Source: Ginsengibacter hankyongi (GTDB lineage Bacteria > Bacteroidota > Bacteroidia > Chitinophagales > Chitinophagaceae). From it: a DNA stretch of 64,000 bases. Shown in pieces: positions 34,570-44,644 of the stretch. Location of the stretch: positions 682,001 through 746,000 of the forward strand of contig NZ_VYQF01000001.1 of NCBI RefSeq assembly GCF_008710285.1, in the 5' to 3' direction. Each line of letters begins with the position of its first letter. Positions within the stretch are counted from its first letter, which is position 1. The position numbers and the translations under genes are program-made. The notes beneath the pieces were generated by a model. It saw only the letters and a program-made list of their open reading frames with translations, had not been told where the DNA came from and did no database searches.

Positions 34570-35913
34570 ATGCAACTTCAGCCACTTACTGCCATTTCAC
34601 CCATTGACGGAAGATACAGGAAACAACTTCAGCATCTTGATGAATATTTTTCAGAATACGCATTGATCAAATACAGGGTTAAAGTGGAAATTGCGTATTT
34701 TATTTTTTTGGCTGAAAATAGATTTTTCAAGATCACTCCTGTCTTAAAAAAACAATTAAACAGGGCTCATGAAGATTTTTCAATAGAAGATGCGGAAAAG
34801 ATTAAAGCCACGGAAAGCATTACCAATCATGATGTAAAAGCGGTTGAGTATTTTTTGAAAGAAAAGCTGGAACAACTCGGCGCAGGAAATTTGCAGGAAT
34901 GGATACATTTTGGATTAACATCGCAGGATATCAACAACACTTCCATACCGCTTCTGTGGAAAGATGTGGTGGAATTTGAATACCTGCCCGCAGTCATAAA
35001 CCTGCAACACGAATTATTAAATCTTTCAAAAGAATGGAAGAATATCCCAATGCTTGCAAAAACGCACGGGCAACCGGCATCTCCTACCATTTTGGGGAAA
35101 GAAATTATGGTATTTGCGGAAAGAATAGAAAACCAAATTCAGCAATTTAGCTACATACCTTTTACCGGAAAATTTGGCGGGGCAACGGGAAATTTCAATG
35201 CTCACTATGCTGCCTACCCGAAAACAAACTGGATAGCTTTTGCCAATAAATTCCTGGAAGATAAATTGGGTATTCAACGCCAGCAATACACTACGCAAAT
35301 AGAGCATTATGATTTGCTGGCTGCTCATTTCGATAATATAAAACGAATCAATACCATACTGACTGATCTCTGCCGCGATATGTGGAGTTACATAAGTATG
35401 GATTATTTCAAGCAACAAATTAAAAAGGGTGAAGTGGGCAGCAGCGCTATGCCCCACAAAGTAAATCCAATTGATTTTGAAAATGCCGAAGGGAATCTTG
35501 GAATTGCGAATGCTTTACTGGAGCACCTTTCAACAAAACTACCTATATCAAGACTGCAGCGTGACTTAACAGATTCCACTGTAATCCGGAACATAGGTGT
35601 ACCAATTGCACATACGATTTTAGCAATTAAATCGTTAGAGAAAGGATTAAAAAAACTTATTTTAAATCAGCAAAAATTAGATGCTGACCTCGAGGACAAC
35701 TGGGCAGTGGTTGCCGAAGCCATCCAGACAATTTTACGAAGGGAAAATTATCCGAAGCCTTACGAGGCATTGAAAGAGCTAACGCGGAACAATGAAAGGA
35801 TCACGCAGGAAAGTCTTCATACATTTATAGACTCACTTAAAATAAAATCAGCAATAAAAAAAGAACTTAAATCGTTTACACCTTTTAATTATACCGGGTT
35901 TTGTGATTTTTAA
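34570..35913 (+). CDS. purB: Adenylosuccinate lyase
   Basis: Fumarase-superfamily enzyme of 447 aa cleaving SAICAR and adenylosuccinate in purine synthesis. The superfamily signature is GSSAMPHKVNPIDFENAEGN with the mobile catalytic serine; other conserved parts are AISPIDGRYR, HFGLTSQDINNT and KTHGQPASPT. The length and the RYRKQ N-terminus fit the E. coli-type PurB. Its predicted -7 element is part of the palindrome shared with mqnA. Confidence 0.97.
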   Translation: MQLQPLTAISPIDGRYRKQLQHLDEYFSEYALIKYRVKVEIAYFIFLAENRFFKITPVLKKQLNRAHEDFSIEDAEKIKATESITNHDVKAVEYFLKEKLEQLGAGNLQEWIHFGLTSQDINNTSIPLLWKDVVEFEYLPAVINLQHELLNLSKEWKNIPMLAKTHGQPASPTILGKEIMVFAERIENQIQQFSYIPFTGKFGGATGNFNAHYAAYPKTNWIAFANKFLEDKLGIQRQQYTTQIEHYDLLAAHFDNIKRINTILTDLCRDMWSYISMDYFKQQIKKGEVGSSAMPHKVNPIDFENAEGNLGIANALLEHLSTKLPISRLQRDLTDSTVIRNIGVPIAHTILAIKSLEKGLKKLILNQQKLDADLEDNWAVVAEAIQTILRRENYPKPYEALKELTRNNERITQESLHTFIDSLKIKSAIKKELKSFTPFNYTGFCDF

Positions 35914-35973
35914 AAAAAGTAACTAACTTGTTGCTAATATATGATGCAAAACTAACTACCTCCAGCCACGCTT

Positions 35974-38900
35974 ATGAGAAAGATATTGTTTGGTTTCCTC
36001 CCTGTTTTTTTCACCCAATTAATATTTTCACAAGTTCCAAATTGCAACAACTGGCTGTCCACACCATCCTATGTATCCGCTGTGAACATTGGTAAATTAG
36101 CAGTACCCGGAAATCAACTCACTGTTGAAGCTACTATTTATCAGACAGCGGTTAATACGGCACTTGGCACCGCCGATATCGTTTCCAAACACACAGATCC
36201 GAGTGACGACAATTATTTGTTACGACCGGATTATTGTAGTATAACAACAACAAACGGATTCTACCAAACCGGGGATATTTGCAAAATAGAAGATAAGAAA
36301 GTTTATCATGTTGCGATGGTGTATGACGGGGCAACATTAAAATTTTACCGGAATGGATTTTTAATGAGCCAGCTTGCGGCCACCGGAAATTTAATTCAAA
36401 ATAACCAGGATACCAGGATTGGATACTACGCCTACCAATGGTGGAATACACAATTTTTTGGTTACATTAATGAAGTAAGGATTTGGAACGTCGCAAGGAC
36501 GCAAGCTCAGTTGAGAACCTACATGAATGCATCTCTACCTAATCCTTCAACACAGCCAGGATTGCTGGCCTATTATACTTTCGATAATTTACTTAACAAG
36601 CAGGGGAATCCAAGTTGGAATGGAGTTATACAGGGAAATGCAACAATTAACCAAACCCTACCGGATTGTAGCTTCATTGTCGATTCCTGTTCAATACCGG
36701 TAAGCTTACCCTATGTAATTAATGATTATACCGAAGTTTTGGGATTTAATATTTGCAAAAACGAACTTACAGTTGCAGACGCATCCAAATACAATGCTGG
36801 CGATACTGTGTTGCTGATTCAGATGAAGGGGGCCGTAATTGATTCCAGTAACACGGCAAATTTTGGAACAGTAACGAATTATAAAAATGCCGGGAATTAC
36901 GAATACAATTATGTAAAACAAAAGACCGGAAACGTAATTCAACTTAAAAACCTGGTGACAAGACAATATGATATACCAACTGGAAAGGTGCAAATAATAA
37001 GGGTGCCTTACTTCGATAACTTAACAATAAATGATAAGCTAACTTGTTTGCAATGGGATGGAAGCAAAGGGGGCGTATTGGCATTTAATGTGAAGAATAC
37101 TTTAACAATGAATGCGGATATTGACGTGAGCGGGAAAGGATTTATCGGGGGCCAGGTTATCAATCCAAAGAATAATAGCTTTTATTGCCACGAGAACAAT
37201 TACTATTATCCAAATGATCCAATTAAGGCGGCACCTAAAGGTGAAGGAATTGCGATTTTATCGGATCAAAAAATATTTGGTAAGGGTGCTTTAAGTAATG
37301 GGGGCGGTGGTGGATTAGAACATAATTCCGGAGGAGGGGGCGGCAGTAACAGCTCCAATGGCGGACTTGGAGGAAAGGAATGGATTACATGCGGCCCACC
37401 AATTAATAATAATGGAATTGGAGGAAAACCTTTAAGCTATTCAGGCATTGCAAATAAGACATTTTTAGGTGGCGGAGGGGGTGCAGGGCATTGTGATAAT
37501 ATTCCGGGATTCAATCCTTTGGGAGGAAATGGCGGAGGTATTATTATAATTAAAACCAATTTTATAAAAACAAATGGAAATATAATTACTGCTGATGGCG
37601 CAGGTGGAGTTGAATGCTTTAGGGATGCCCAGGCGTATAAATGTCACGAAGGCATGGGCGGAGGTGGCGGAGGTGGTGCAATTTTGATCAACGCAAATAG
37701 CTTCCTGGATAACACAAGCATTCATGTTAATGGCGGTAAAGGCGCAGATATGAATGGCGAGATACAGGGACAGTTAGGGCCAGGAGGCGGAGGCGGAGGT
37801 GGAGTATGTTGGGTATCCAATGCAACTTTACCCGGTAATGTCGTAGTCACCCAAAACGGCGGCATAAATGGAGTAAATATTGATTTTGGAAATGATTCTT
37901 ATGGCGCGACTGCTGGTCAAGCCGGCTCAAATCTATTCAACCTTAAAATCCCCGTCGATACTATTTTATTTAAACCAAACATAGATTCAGTAAGAATAAA
38001 AGATAGCGCTACCACATGTACCAGTTTCGATTTTAAAGGCCTTGGTTATACAAATACTGCTGCAATCAATTCCTGGAAATGGTCATTTGGGGATGGTGGC
38101 ACAGATGTTCAACAGAACACCTCGCACACCTATGCTGCTGCCGGAACCTATACAGTAACATTGGTAGTAACGGATATAAACGGATGTAAAGACAGCATTA
38201 CCCGGGATATATCTGCAAATAGAATGAGTTTTGATTTCTCTTTTGACCAGAATGTTTGTAATCCCCTATCTGTAAAGTTTACCAATATAGGTGCAGGAGC
38301 TGTGAATCCTTATTGGTCTTTCGGCGACGGAAGTAATATAACGGGCACGCTTATCCCAACTCATACTTATGCATCACCGGGAAATTATGTAGTAAAATTC
38401 AGCGTTCAAAACGGAGGTTGTGTTGATACTATCGCAAAAACAATTTCTCTTTCAATCATTCCTGCTGATATTATTATTACTCCTGACACAACCATTTGTA
38501 TTAACAGTACAAAACAGTTAAGAACAGTTCCTTCTTTAAATTTTTGCTGGTCGCCGGTAACCTATTTGGATAATCCGCTTTCACCAAATCCTGTAACATC
38601 AACCCCGCAAAATATTACCTATTATTTTACAGCACAGGTTACCGGAACTAATGTAATCAATAACGGAAACTTTGATAATGGGAATACAGGATTTACGTCA
38701 GCATATAGTTTTGCCAATCCAAATGTTACGGAAGGTGAATATTTTGTAGGGAAAAATCCGCAGGCATGGAATGCTTCGATGAGCGCATGCGGTGACCATA
38801 CAACCGGCAATGGAAATATGATGCTGGTTAACGGATCTCCTGCTGCCAACGTTAATGTATGGAAACAAACCGTTACTGTTATACCCAATACCAATTATGC

Positions 38901-40374
38901 ATTTTCTACCTGGATTGAGGCCCTGTTTCCTCCAAATCCTGCGCAACTGAGCTTTTCAATAAACGGAATTGATATTGGAAATTTAATTACGGCATCCCTG
39001 CCAACCTGCACATGGACTCAATTTTTTACGACATGGAATTCAGGTAATAATACTTCAGCAACGATTTCAATAGTAAATAAAAATACTTTCGTTCAAGGCA
39101 ATGATTTTGCGCTGGACGATATTTCTTTCGCCCCGGTGCTGGTGAAAAGAGATAGCGTAAAAATTAGCGTAAACACTCCTTTTATAAAATCTAATAATGA
39201 CAGCACAGTTTGTTCAGGATCTACAATTCAGTTACAAACCTCAGGTGCCAATACTTATTCGTGGACTCCTTCAACCGGATTATCAAATACCGCTATTCCC
39301 AACCCGGTGGCTACGGTGAACAATACAATTGCTTACGTTGTAGCCGGTGTTAATAATTTTGGTTGTATTGCCAATGATACTGTGAACCTTACGGCACTTG
39401 CCCTACCCGTTATTATAAAAAGCAACGATACAGTAATTTGCAACAACACTTCTGTACAAATTTTCGCTTTCGGGGGAAATAGGTATTCCTGGTCACCTGC
39501 AGCTTCATTAAGCAATCCCGATATCCCAAACCCGGTTGCATCACCAGTATCAACTACTAAATACTTCGTGACGGTAACAGGCAATAATTCATGCTCGAAT
39601 ACGGATTCTGTGTTGGTAAAAATAAATCCGCCTGCTGTATTTTCTGTTTCGCCCAATTCCTCTGTATGTTTCAAAAGTTCAACTCAATTAGTAGCGTCAG
39701 GCGGTGATACCTATACGTGGACCCCCACAGATGGACTCGACAATTCAAATATCAGCAATCCCATGTCAACACCTGGTGCTACGACCACTTACACGGTAAC
39801 CATTCATGAAAATACCTGTAATGAAACGAAAACTCTTTCGACTAATGTAACCGTATTGCCACTTCCCAATGTAAACGCAACCAGTTCCAATGATTTAACC
39901 TGTTCTTTAGGCTCCAGCCAGCTTACTGCAACCGGTGCAATAAATTATACATGGTCGCCTGCCACAGGATTAAACAATGCCGACATTGCAAATCCCGTTG
40001 CTACACCTGCTGTTACAACGGTATATGAAGTAACCGGTAAGGATGACAATGGCTGCACCAACGCTGATACCGTTACTGTTAAAGCAGATTTTAATATGAA
40101 TGCTTTATATCTCCTGCCCAATTCGTTTACACCTAACGGTGATGGTATAAATGATTGTTTTGGAATAAAGTATTGGGGAGTAGTGCAGCAACTTGACTTT
40201 AGCATCTACAACAGGTTTGGCGAAAGAGTATTTCACACAAGCAACCCCGCTATATGCTGGGATGGCACTTATAAACAGCAACTGCAGGATGTGAATGTTT
40301 TCGTGTATGTTATATCCGCTAAAACAGCGTGTGGAGTTGTTAACAGGAAGGGGACAGTATCCTTACTCAGGTAA
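35974..40374 (+). CDS. Giant T9SS-exported multidomain surface protein
   Basis: Secreted protein of 1466 aa. Residues 1-19 are a signal peptide (MRKILFGFLPVFFTQLIFSQ). Domains: LamG-like at about 40-215; a glycine-rich part around 430-620 with many GGGGG runs and scattered Cys/His; two PKD domains near 680-830 (WSFGDGG, YWSFGDGS); a carbohydrate-binding-like jelly roll near 885-1050; four Ig-like repeats (YSWTPSTGLSN and related) at about 1075-1370; and a C-terminal type B sorting domain (NSFTPNGDGINDCF, YNRFGERVF, WDGTYK). It is probably an adhesin or gliding-associated surface protein. It overlaps the convergent acetyltransferase gene by 8 bases. Confidence 0.88.
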   Translation: MRKILFGFLPVFFTQLIFSQVPNCNNWLSTPSYVSAVNIGKLAVPGNQLTVEATIYQTAVNTALGTADIVSKHTDPSDDNYLLRPDYCSITTTNGFYQTGDICKIEDKKVYHVAMVYDGATLKFYRNGFLMSQLAATGNLIQNNQDTRIGYYAYQWWNTQFFGYINEVRIWNVARTQAQLRTYMNASLPNPSTQPGLLAYYTFDNLLNKQGNPSWNGVIQGNATINQTLPDCSFIVDSCSIPVSLPYVINDYTEVLGFNICKNELTVADASKYNAGDTVLLIQMKGAVIDSSNTANFGTVTNYKNAGNYEYNYVKQKTGNVIQLKNLVTRQYDIPTGKVQIIRVPYFDNLTINDKLTCLQWDGSKGGVLAFNVKNTLTMNADIDVSGKGFIGGQVINPKNNSFYCHENNYYYPNDPIKAAPKGEGIAILSDQKIFGKGALSNGGGGGLEHNSGGGGGSNSSNGGLGGKEWITCGPPINNNGIGGKPLSYSGIANKTFLGGGGGAGHCDNIPGFNPLGGNGGGIIIIKTNFIKTNGNIITADGAGGVECFRDAQAYKCHEGMGGGGGGGAILINANSFLDNTSIHVNGGKGADMNGEIQGQLGPGGGGGGGVCWVSNATLPGNVVVTQNGGINGVNIDFGNDSYGATAGQAGSNLFNLKIPVDTILFKPNIDSVRIKDSATTCTSFDFKGLGYTNTAAINSWKWSFGDGGTDVQQNTSHTYAAAGTYTVTLVVTDINGCKDSITRDISANRMSFDFSFDQNVCNPLSVKFTNIGAGAVNPYWSFGDGSNITGTLIPTHTYASPGNYVVKFSVQNGGCVDTIAKTISLSIIPADIIITPDTTICINSTKQLRTVPSLNFCWSPVTYLDNPLSPNPVTSTPQNITYYFTAQVTGTNVINNGNFDNGNTGFTSAYSFANPNVTEGEYFVGKNPQAWNASMSACGDHTTGNGNMMLVNGSPAANVNVWKQTVTVIPNTNYAFSTWIEALFPPNPAQLSFSINGIDIGNLITASLPTCTWTQFFTTWNSGNNTSATISIVNKNTFVQGNDFALDDISFAPVLVKRDSVKISVNTPFIKSNNDSTVCSGSTIQLQTSGANTYSWTPSTGLSNTAIPNPVATVNNTIAYVVAGVNNFGCIANDTVNLTALALPVIIKSNDTVICNNTSVQIFAFGGNRYSWSPAASLSNPDIPNPVASPVSTTKYFVTVTGNNSCSNTDSVLVKINPPAVFSVSPNSSVCFKSSTQLVASGGDTYTWTPTDGLDNSNISNPMSTPGATTTYTVTIHENTCNETKTLSTNVTVLPLPNVNATSSNDLTCSLGSSQLTATGAINYTWSPATGLNNADIANPVATPAVTTVYEVTGKDDNGCTNADTVTVKADFNMNALYLLPNSFTPNGDGINDCFGIKYWGVVQQLDFSIYNRFGERVFHTSNPAICWDGTYKQQLQDVNVFVYVISAKTACGVVNRKGTVSLLR

Positions 40375-40888
40375 TGTACTCCATGTTCTGGTCTTCTTTT
40401 AAGAGCCCAAACAGGTTCATTTCTTCGCCATATTCCATAAATGTTTGCTGCGGACGAAACCCGCATTTCAGTAAAACATTTTTGGAACCTTCGTTGTGCA
40501 ATTCGGTTATGGCAGAAATTGAAAAAAACCTGTCCTGCTCAAATAGCCAGTTTATGCTTTCCTTTACAATTTCAGTGGCATATCCTTTGTGCCATTGATT
40601 CTTGATTAGCGAATATCCTATTTCAACGCCTGCCTTTTTATGATCCTTTTTAAAAAGAAGAAGCCCGATAAATTTATTACTCATCTTCTCCACGATAAAA
40701 TATCTTCCGAAAGGATAATGGCTTCGGTATCGGTTTAACTGGTCTTCAAAAATGTGCCGTGTTTCTTCTAAAGTAAGTGCCGGCAGAATAAATTCTGTAA
40801 TAGCCGGATCATTGTAAAGTTCATGCAATGCTTTTAAATCACGCGGTTGCCATTTGGTGGCATATAATCTTTTTGTTTCGAATATCAT
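40367..40888 (-). CDS. GNAT N-acetyltransferase (RimJ/RimL-like)
   Basis: Acetyl-CoA-dependent N-acetyltransferase of 173 aa. The RimJ/RimL-like start ETKRLYATKWQPRDLKALHEL, the VEIGYSLIKNQWHKGYATEIVKE motif A (CoA binding) and NEGSKNVLLKCGF near the end define the family. It lies 6 bp after prfC on the same strand, so the two are probably co-transcribed. The substrate could be a protein N-terminus or a small molecule. Confidence 0.88.
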   Translation of the reverse strand: MIFETKRLYATKWQPRDLKALHELYNDPAITEFILPALTLEETRHIFEDQLNRYRSHYPFGRYFIVEKMSNKFIGLLLFKKDHKKAGVEIGYSLIKNQWHKGYATEIVKESINWLFEQDRFFSISAITELHNEGSKNVLLKCGFRPQQTFMEYGEEMNLFGLLKEDQNMEYIT

Positions 40889-40894
40889 TAAACG

Positions 40895-42481
40895 TTATTT
40901 ATGAATTTCACTTGTAAAATGAAACTCAATATCAGGATTATTGGTTCGCTCTGTATTGAGGAACCATTCGCTCTGGGCCAGGTAAACTATGTGCCCATCT
41001 TTATCTTCAGCAATATTGGAAGATTTAAATTTTATAAATTCCGCCAGCTTTTTTGGATCTTTTGAAGTAAGCCAGCAAGCCTTATAAAACGGAAGTGAAT
41101 TTAATTGTACGGATGCACTGTATTCGTTCAGCAAACGATATTGTATTACTTCAAACTGCAGTTCGCCCACGCAACCTATTATCTTTTTATTGCCGCCAAA
41201 CTGGGTAAATAACTGGGCCACCCCTTCATCGGTAAGCTGCAACAAGCCTTTCTCCAGTTGCTTTGTTTTCATTGGGTCTTTGTTCACTACCTCTTTAAAT
41301 ATCTCCGGTGAGAAAGAAGGAATTCCTGTAAAATAAAAATCCTCTCCTTCAGTAAGGGTATCGCCTATTTTAAAATTACCGGTATCAAATAAGCCAACTA
41401 CATCACCGGGAAAAGCCGATTCGATAACGTCCTTATCTCTTGCTAAAAAACTATAAGGGTTACTGAACCTAACGTCTTTGTGTAAACGAACGTGATGAAA
41501 ATATTTGTTGCGCTCAAACTTTCCGGCGCATACCCTTAAAAAAGCGATCCTGTCCCTGTGCCTCGGGTCAAGGTTGGCGTGAATTTTAAAAATAAAGCCG
41601 CTAAACTTATCTTCAGAAGGCTCTACAACCCTTGTAGTTACGGCCCGGTGCTGGGGTAACGGCGCAATTTGTATAAAGGTTTCCAGTAATTCTTTTACAC
41701 CAAAATTGTTAATAGCACTTCCAAAAAATACAGGGGCAACCTTTCCCTGCAGGTAGGACTCCCGGTCGAAATCGCCATAAACACCTTCTAATAATTCCAC
41801 ATCTTCCCGTAACTGGGCAGCATCCTTCTCTCCTATTCTTACCGGTAAAATATCATCATTTAAATTTTCCAATGGAAGATAATCCTCTTCCGTTGCTTTC
41901 TGGTTTGGCTTAAATAACAAAAGGCTTTTATCATATAAATTATAAACCCCTTTAAAATCTCTTCCCATATTTATCGGCCAGCTTAAAGGATGTAACCTGA
42001 TTTTTAATTCAGATTCTATTTCATCTAACAGGTCAAATGGGTTTTTACCATCACGGTCAAGCTTATTTACAAAAACAATAACCGGCGTATCACGCATGCG
42101 GCAAACTTCCACCAATCTTTTAGTTTGTTCTTCCACTCCTTTCACACAATCTATCACCAAAACAACACTGTCAACAGCAGTTAATGTTCTATAGGTATCT
42201 TCTGCAAAGTCTTTATGGCCGGGTGTATCCAAAAGATTTACCAAAGTATTTTTATATTCAAAGCTCATTACGGAGGTGGCAACAGAAATTCCTCTTTGCC
42301 TTTCTATCTCCATAAAATCGGAGGTTGCATGCTTCTTTATTTTGTTACTCTTTACAGCGCCTGCAGTTTGAATAGCGCCGCCAAACAACAAAAACTTTTC
42401 AGTCAATGTAGTTTTGCCCGCATCGGGATGTGATATAATTGCAAATGTTCTGCGCTTCTGTATTTCGTTCAGATATTTCAT
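40895..42481 (-). CDS. prfC: Peptide chain release factor 3
   Basis: Translational GTPase of 528 aa that recycles RF1/RF2 from the ribosome. G1 is [10 protein letters not shown], the switch region has [17 protein letters not shown]3 is DTPGHKDF and G4 is NKLDRDG. Domain II and the RF3 C-terminal domain follow. The longer open frame begins 105 bases upstream, but homologues begin [13 protein letters not shown], so I take the ATG at 42481. A TAnnTTTG element sits only 9 bases upstream of it, so the mRNA may have a very short leader. Confidence 0.95.
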   Translation of the reverse strand: MKYLNEIQKRRTFAIISHPDAGKTTLTEKFLLFGGAIQTAGAVKSNKIKKHATSDFMEIERQRGISVATSVMSFEYKNTLVNLLDTPGHKDFAEDTYRTLTAVDSVVLVIDCVKGVEEQTKRLVEVCRMRDTPVIVFVNKLDRDGKNPFDLLDEIESELKIRLHPLSWPINMGRDFKGVYNLYDKSLLLFKPNQKATEEDYLPLENLNDDILPVRIGEKDAAQLREDVELLEGVYGDFDRESYLQGKVAPVFFGSAINNFGVKELLETFIQIAPLPQHRAVTTRVVEPSEDKFSGFIFKIHANLDPRHRDRIAFLRVCAGKFERNKYFHHVRLHKDVRFSNPYSFLARDKDVIESAFPGDVVGLFDTGNFKIGDTLTEGEDFYFTGIPSFSPEIFKEVVNKDPMKTKQLEKGLLQLTDEGVAQLFTQFGGNKKIIGCVGELQFEVIQYRLLNEYSASVQLNSLPFYKACWLTSKDPKKLAEFIKFKSSNIAEDKDGHIVYLAQSEWFLNTERTNNPDIEFHFTSEIHK

Positions 42482-42489
42482 AAAGTGCG

Positions 42490-42497
42490 CAAAGGTA
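42490..42497 (-). promoter_or_regulatory. Predicted -7 element for prfC
   Basis: TACCTTTG on the minus strand, 9 bases from the chosen prfC start. Confidence 0.4.
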
Positions 42498-42609
42498 AGA
42501 ATTGTGAGATTATAGTTTATGAGTTTAACGTGCCGGATTGTAAGTTCGGTTTTGTTTATTATCAAACTCAGTTCGTCTACTTGCAACTCTTATTTAGAAC
42601 AGCAAATCG

Positions 42610-42617
42610 TATTTTTG
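42610..42617 (+). promoter_or_regulatory. Predicted -7 element for the acyl-CoA dehydrogenase gene
   Basis: TATTTTTG on the plus strand, 19 bases before the ATG at 42636. It supports that start over the longer open frame. Confidence 0.45.
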
Positions 42618-42635
42618 CAGATACAAATAAATATT

Positions 42636-43790
42636 ATGACATTCAAACTTACAGAAGAACAATTGATGATACGCCAGGCTGCACACGACTTTGCCAATAC
42701 AGAATGTCTTCCCGGGGTTATTGAGCGGGATGAAAAACAAAAATTTCCTTATGAGCAGGTAATAAAGCTGGCTGAATTAGGGTTTATGGGAATGATGGTT
42801 AGTCCTGATTATGGAGGCTCAGGCCTGGATACGGTAAGTTATGTTATTGCTATGGAAGAAATAAGTAAGGTAGATGCAAGTACCAGCGTTTGTATGAGTG
42901 TAAATAATAGTTTGGTTTGTTATGGTATTGAGGCATTTGGCACTGAGGAACAAAAGAAGAAATATTTGACCCCGCTTGCGCAAGGTCGCAAAGGTGGTGA
43001 ATTATATATTGGCGCTTTTTTATTGAGTGAGCCGGAAGCCGGAAGTGACGCTACTTCGCAGAGAACAACGGCTGTAGCTAAAGACGATCATTATGTTATT
43101 AATGGCGTTAAAAACTGGATCACCAATGGCAATAGTGCTTCGGTATATCTCGTGTTTGCACAAACGGATCTTACTAAAGGAAGCCGTGGGATAGATGTAT
43201 TTATTGTTGAAAAAAACTGGCCCGGTGTTACTGTTGGACCAAAAGAAAATAAATTAGGGATACGTGGGAGTGATACACACAGTATCTCTTTCACCGATGT
43301 AAAAGTTCCTAAAGAAAACCGGGTTGGCAAACATGGTTTCGGGTTTAAGTTTGCAATGATGACGCTTTCCGGAGGCCGGATCGGTATTGCATCACAGGCA
43401 TTAGGGCTTGCATCCGGAGCATTAGAAAGGTCTATCGCTTATTCAAAAGAAAGGAAAGCTTTTGGTACGGAAATAAAAAATCACCAGGTAATACAATTTA
43501 AAATTGCCGACATGGCAACAAGAGTGGAAGCCGCAAGACTGTTATGTTTCAGGGCTGCATGGCAAAAAGATAAAGGCGAAGATTATACTGAAAGCGCAGC
43601 AATGGCAAAAGTGTTTGCAAGCGAAACAGCCATGTGGGTAACTACAGAAGCGATACAAATACACGGGGGTTATGGATATGTAAAAGAATACCATGTTGAA
43701 AGAATGATGCGGGATGCCAAGATTACCCAGATATACGAGGGCACCAGTGAAGTGCAAAGGATTGTTATCAGCCGCGGAATTTTAAAATGA
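42636..43790 (+). CDS. Acyl-CoA dehydrogenase (short-chain type)
   Basis: FAD enzyme of 384 aa oxidising acyl-CoA to enoyl-CoA in fatty- or branched-acid breakdown. It has FLLSEPEAGSDAT (substrate/FAD loop), IRGSDTHSISFTDVKVP, KERKAFGTEI and the C-terminal QIYEGTSEVQRIVISRGIL with the catalytic glutamate. The upstream in-frame extension (39 codons) is AT-rich and poorly protein-like, and the -7 element lies inside it, so I start at MTFKLTEEQL. It is divergent from prfC. Confidence 0.94.
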   Translation: MTFKLTEEQLMIRQAAHDFANTECLPGVIERDEKQKFPYEQVIKLAELGFMGMMVSPDYGGSGLDTVSYVIAMEEISKVDASTSVCMSVNNSLVCYGIEAFGTEEQKKKYLTPLAQGRKGGELYIGAFLLSEPEAGSDATSQRTTAVAKDDHYVINGVKNWITNGNSASVYLVFAQTDLTKGSRGIDVFIVEKNWPGVTVGPKENKLGIRGSDTHSISFTDVKVPKENRVGKHGFGFKFAMMTLSGGRIGIASQALGLASGALERSIAYSKERKAFGTEIKNHQVIQFKIADMATRVEAARLLCFRAAWQKDKGEDYTESAAMAKVFASETAMWVTTEAIQIHGGYGYVKEYHVERMMRDAKITQIYEGTSEVQRIVISRGILK

Positions 43791-43860
43791 GCTAACCGGT
43801 TATATTGTTATATCGTTTAATAGTTTATTTAGTTACCTGATTATTGAACTTCGTTTATCC

Positions 43861-44523
43861 ATGCCTGTAAATTCTGAATTTTATAAAAATATTGTTGAAG
43901 AGTTAAAAACCAAAAACGTAACTCTCGTTGCAGTTTCAAAAACGAAACCTGCAGAAGAAATACTTGAATTATATAAACTTGGACAAAGAGATTTTGGTGA
44001 GAATTATGTGCAGGAATTAAGTGAAAAATATGAGCAGCTTCCAAAAGATATAAGGTGGCATTTTATCGGCCATCTTCAATCTAATAAAGTAAAATATATT
44101 GCTCCATTTGTTTCGTTGATACATGGAGTTGATAGTAAAAAATTATTAACAGAAATCAACAAACAAGGCGAAAAACTTAACCGCGTCATAGATTGTCTTT
44201 TACAGGTTCATATCGCAAGAGAAGAAACAAAATTTGGGTTGGATGAAAATGAGTTGCATGAATTACTTACCACGAATTACACGAATCTTACGCATGTAAG
44301 AATCCGTGGACTGATGGGAATGGCTTCCTTTACCGATGACATGGAAAAAGTCAGACATGAATTTAAAAGCCTGAAATTATTATTTGACAAGTATTCACTC
44401 GCCTTTCACAATTCACCATTCACTATTCTGAGCCTGGGCATGAGTGCTGACTATAAAATAGCAATTGAGGAAGGAAGCAACATGGTTAGGATTGGGAGTT
44501 TGTTGTTTGGAAAAAGATCATAA
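43861..44523 (+). CDS. YggS/PROSC-family PLP homeostasis protein
   Basis: PLP-binding TIM-barrel protein of 220 aa involved in vitamin B6 and amino-acid balance. LVAVSKTKPAEEI has the PLP lysine, and FGENYVQE, WHFIGHLQSNK and LSLGMSADY (phosphate site) are typical. Two stretches are built of the local repeats: residues about 137-145 (a TNY/TNL pattern from the 9-bp repeat, 44270-44296) and about 184-188 (NSPFT from the 7-bp repeat, 44411-44424). The frame is intact and the key residues are present, so it is probably functional. Confidence 0.92.
   Translation: MPVNSEFYKNIVEELKTKNVTLVAVSKTKPAEEILELYKLGQRDFGENYVQELSEKYEQLPKDIRWHFIGHLQSNKVKYIAPFVSLIHGVDSKKLLTEINKQGEKLNRVIDCLLQVHIAREETKFGLDENELHELLTTNYTNLTHVRIRGLMGMASFTDDMEKVRHEFKSLKLLFDKYSLAFHNSPFTILSLGMSADYKIAIEEGSNMVRIGSLLFGKRS
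44270..44296 (+). repeat. 9-bp repeat units inside yggS
   Basis: CCACGAATT, ACACGAATC and TTACGCATG in frame, encoding a TNY-TNL pattern. Same family as the intergenic copies at 44530-44560 and 47508-47538. Confidence 0.7.
44411..44424 (+). repeat. Heptamer array D inside yggS
   Basis: ATTCACC, ATTCACT and a partial third unit within the coding sequence, encoding SPFTI. Orientation relative to the gene is opposite to arrays A-C, E and F. Confidence 0.7.
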
Positions 44524-44529
44524 TTTATA

Positions 44530-44560
44530 ACACGAATTACAATCACGGAATACACGAATT
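44530..44560 (+). repeat. 9-bp ACACGAATT repeats after yggS
   Basis: Two exact ACACGAATT units (44530-44538, 44552-44560) with a decayed stretch between, starting six bases after the yggS stop. Confidence 0.65.
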
Positions 44561-44614
44561 AAAGCGCTTTTAATCTTTTAACATTTACAAATACAAATCT
44601 TTTTTACAATACCA

Positions 44615-44622
44615 TAAATTTG
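44615..44622 (+). promoter_or_regulatory. Predicted -7 element for the TonB-like gene
   Basis: TAAATTTG on the plus strand, 22 bases before the GTG start. Confidence 0.4.
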
Positions 44623-44644
44623 ATATTGAATAAATATTTCTTAA

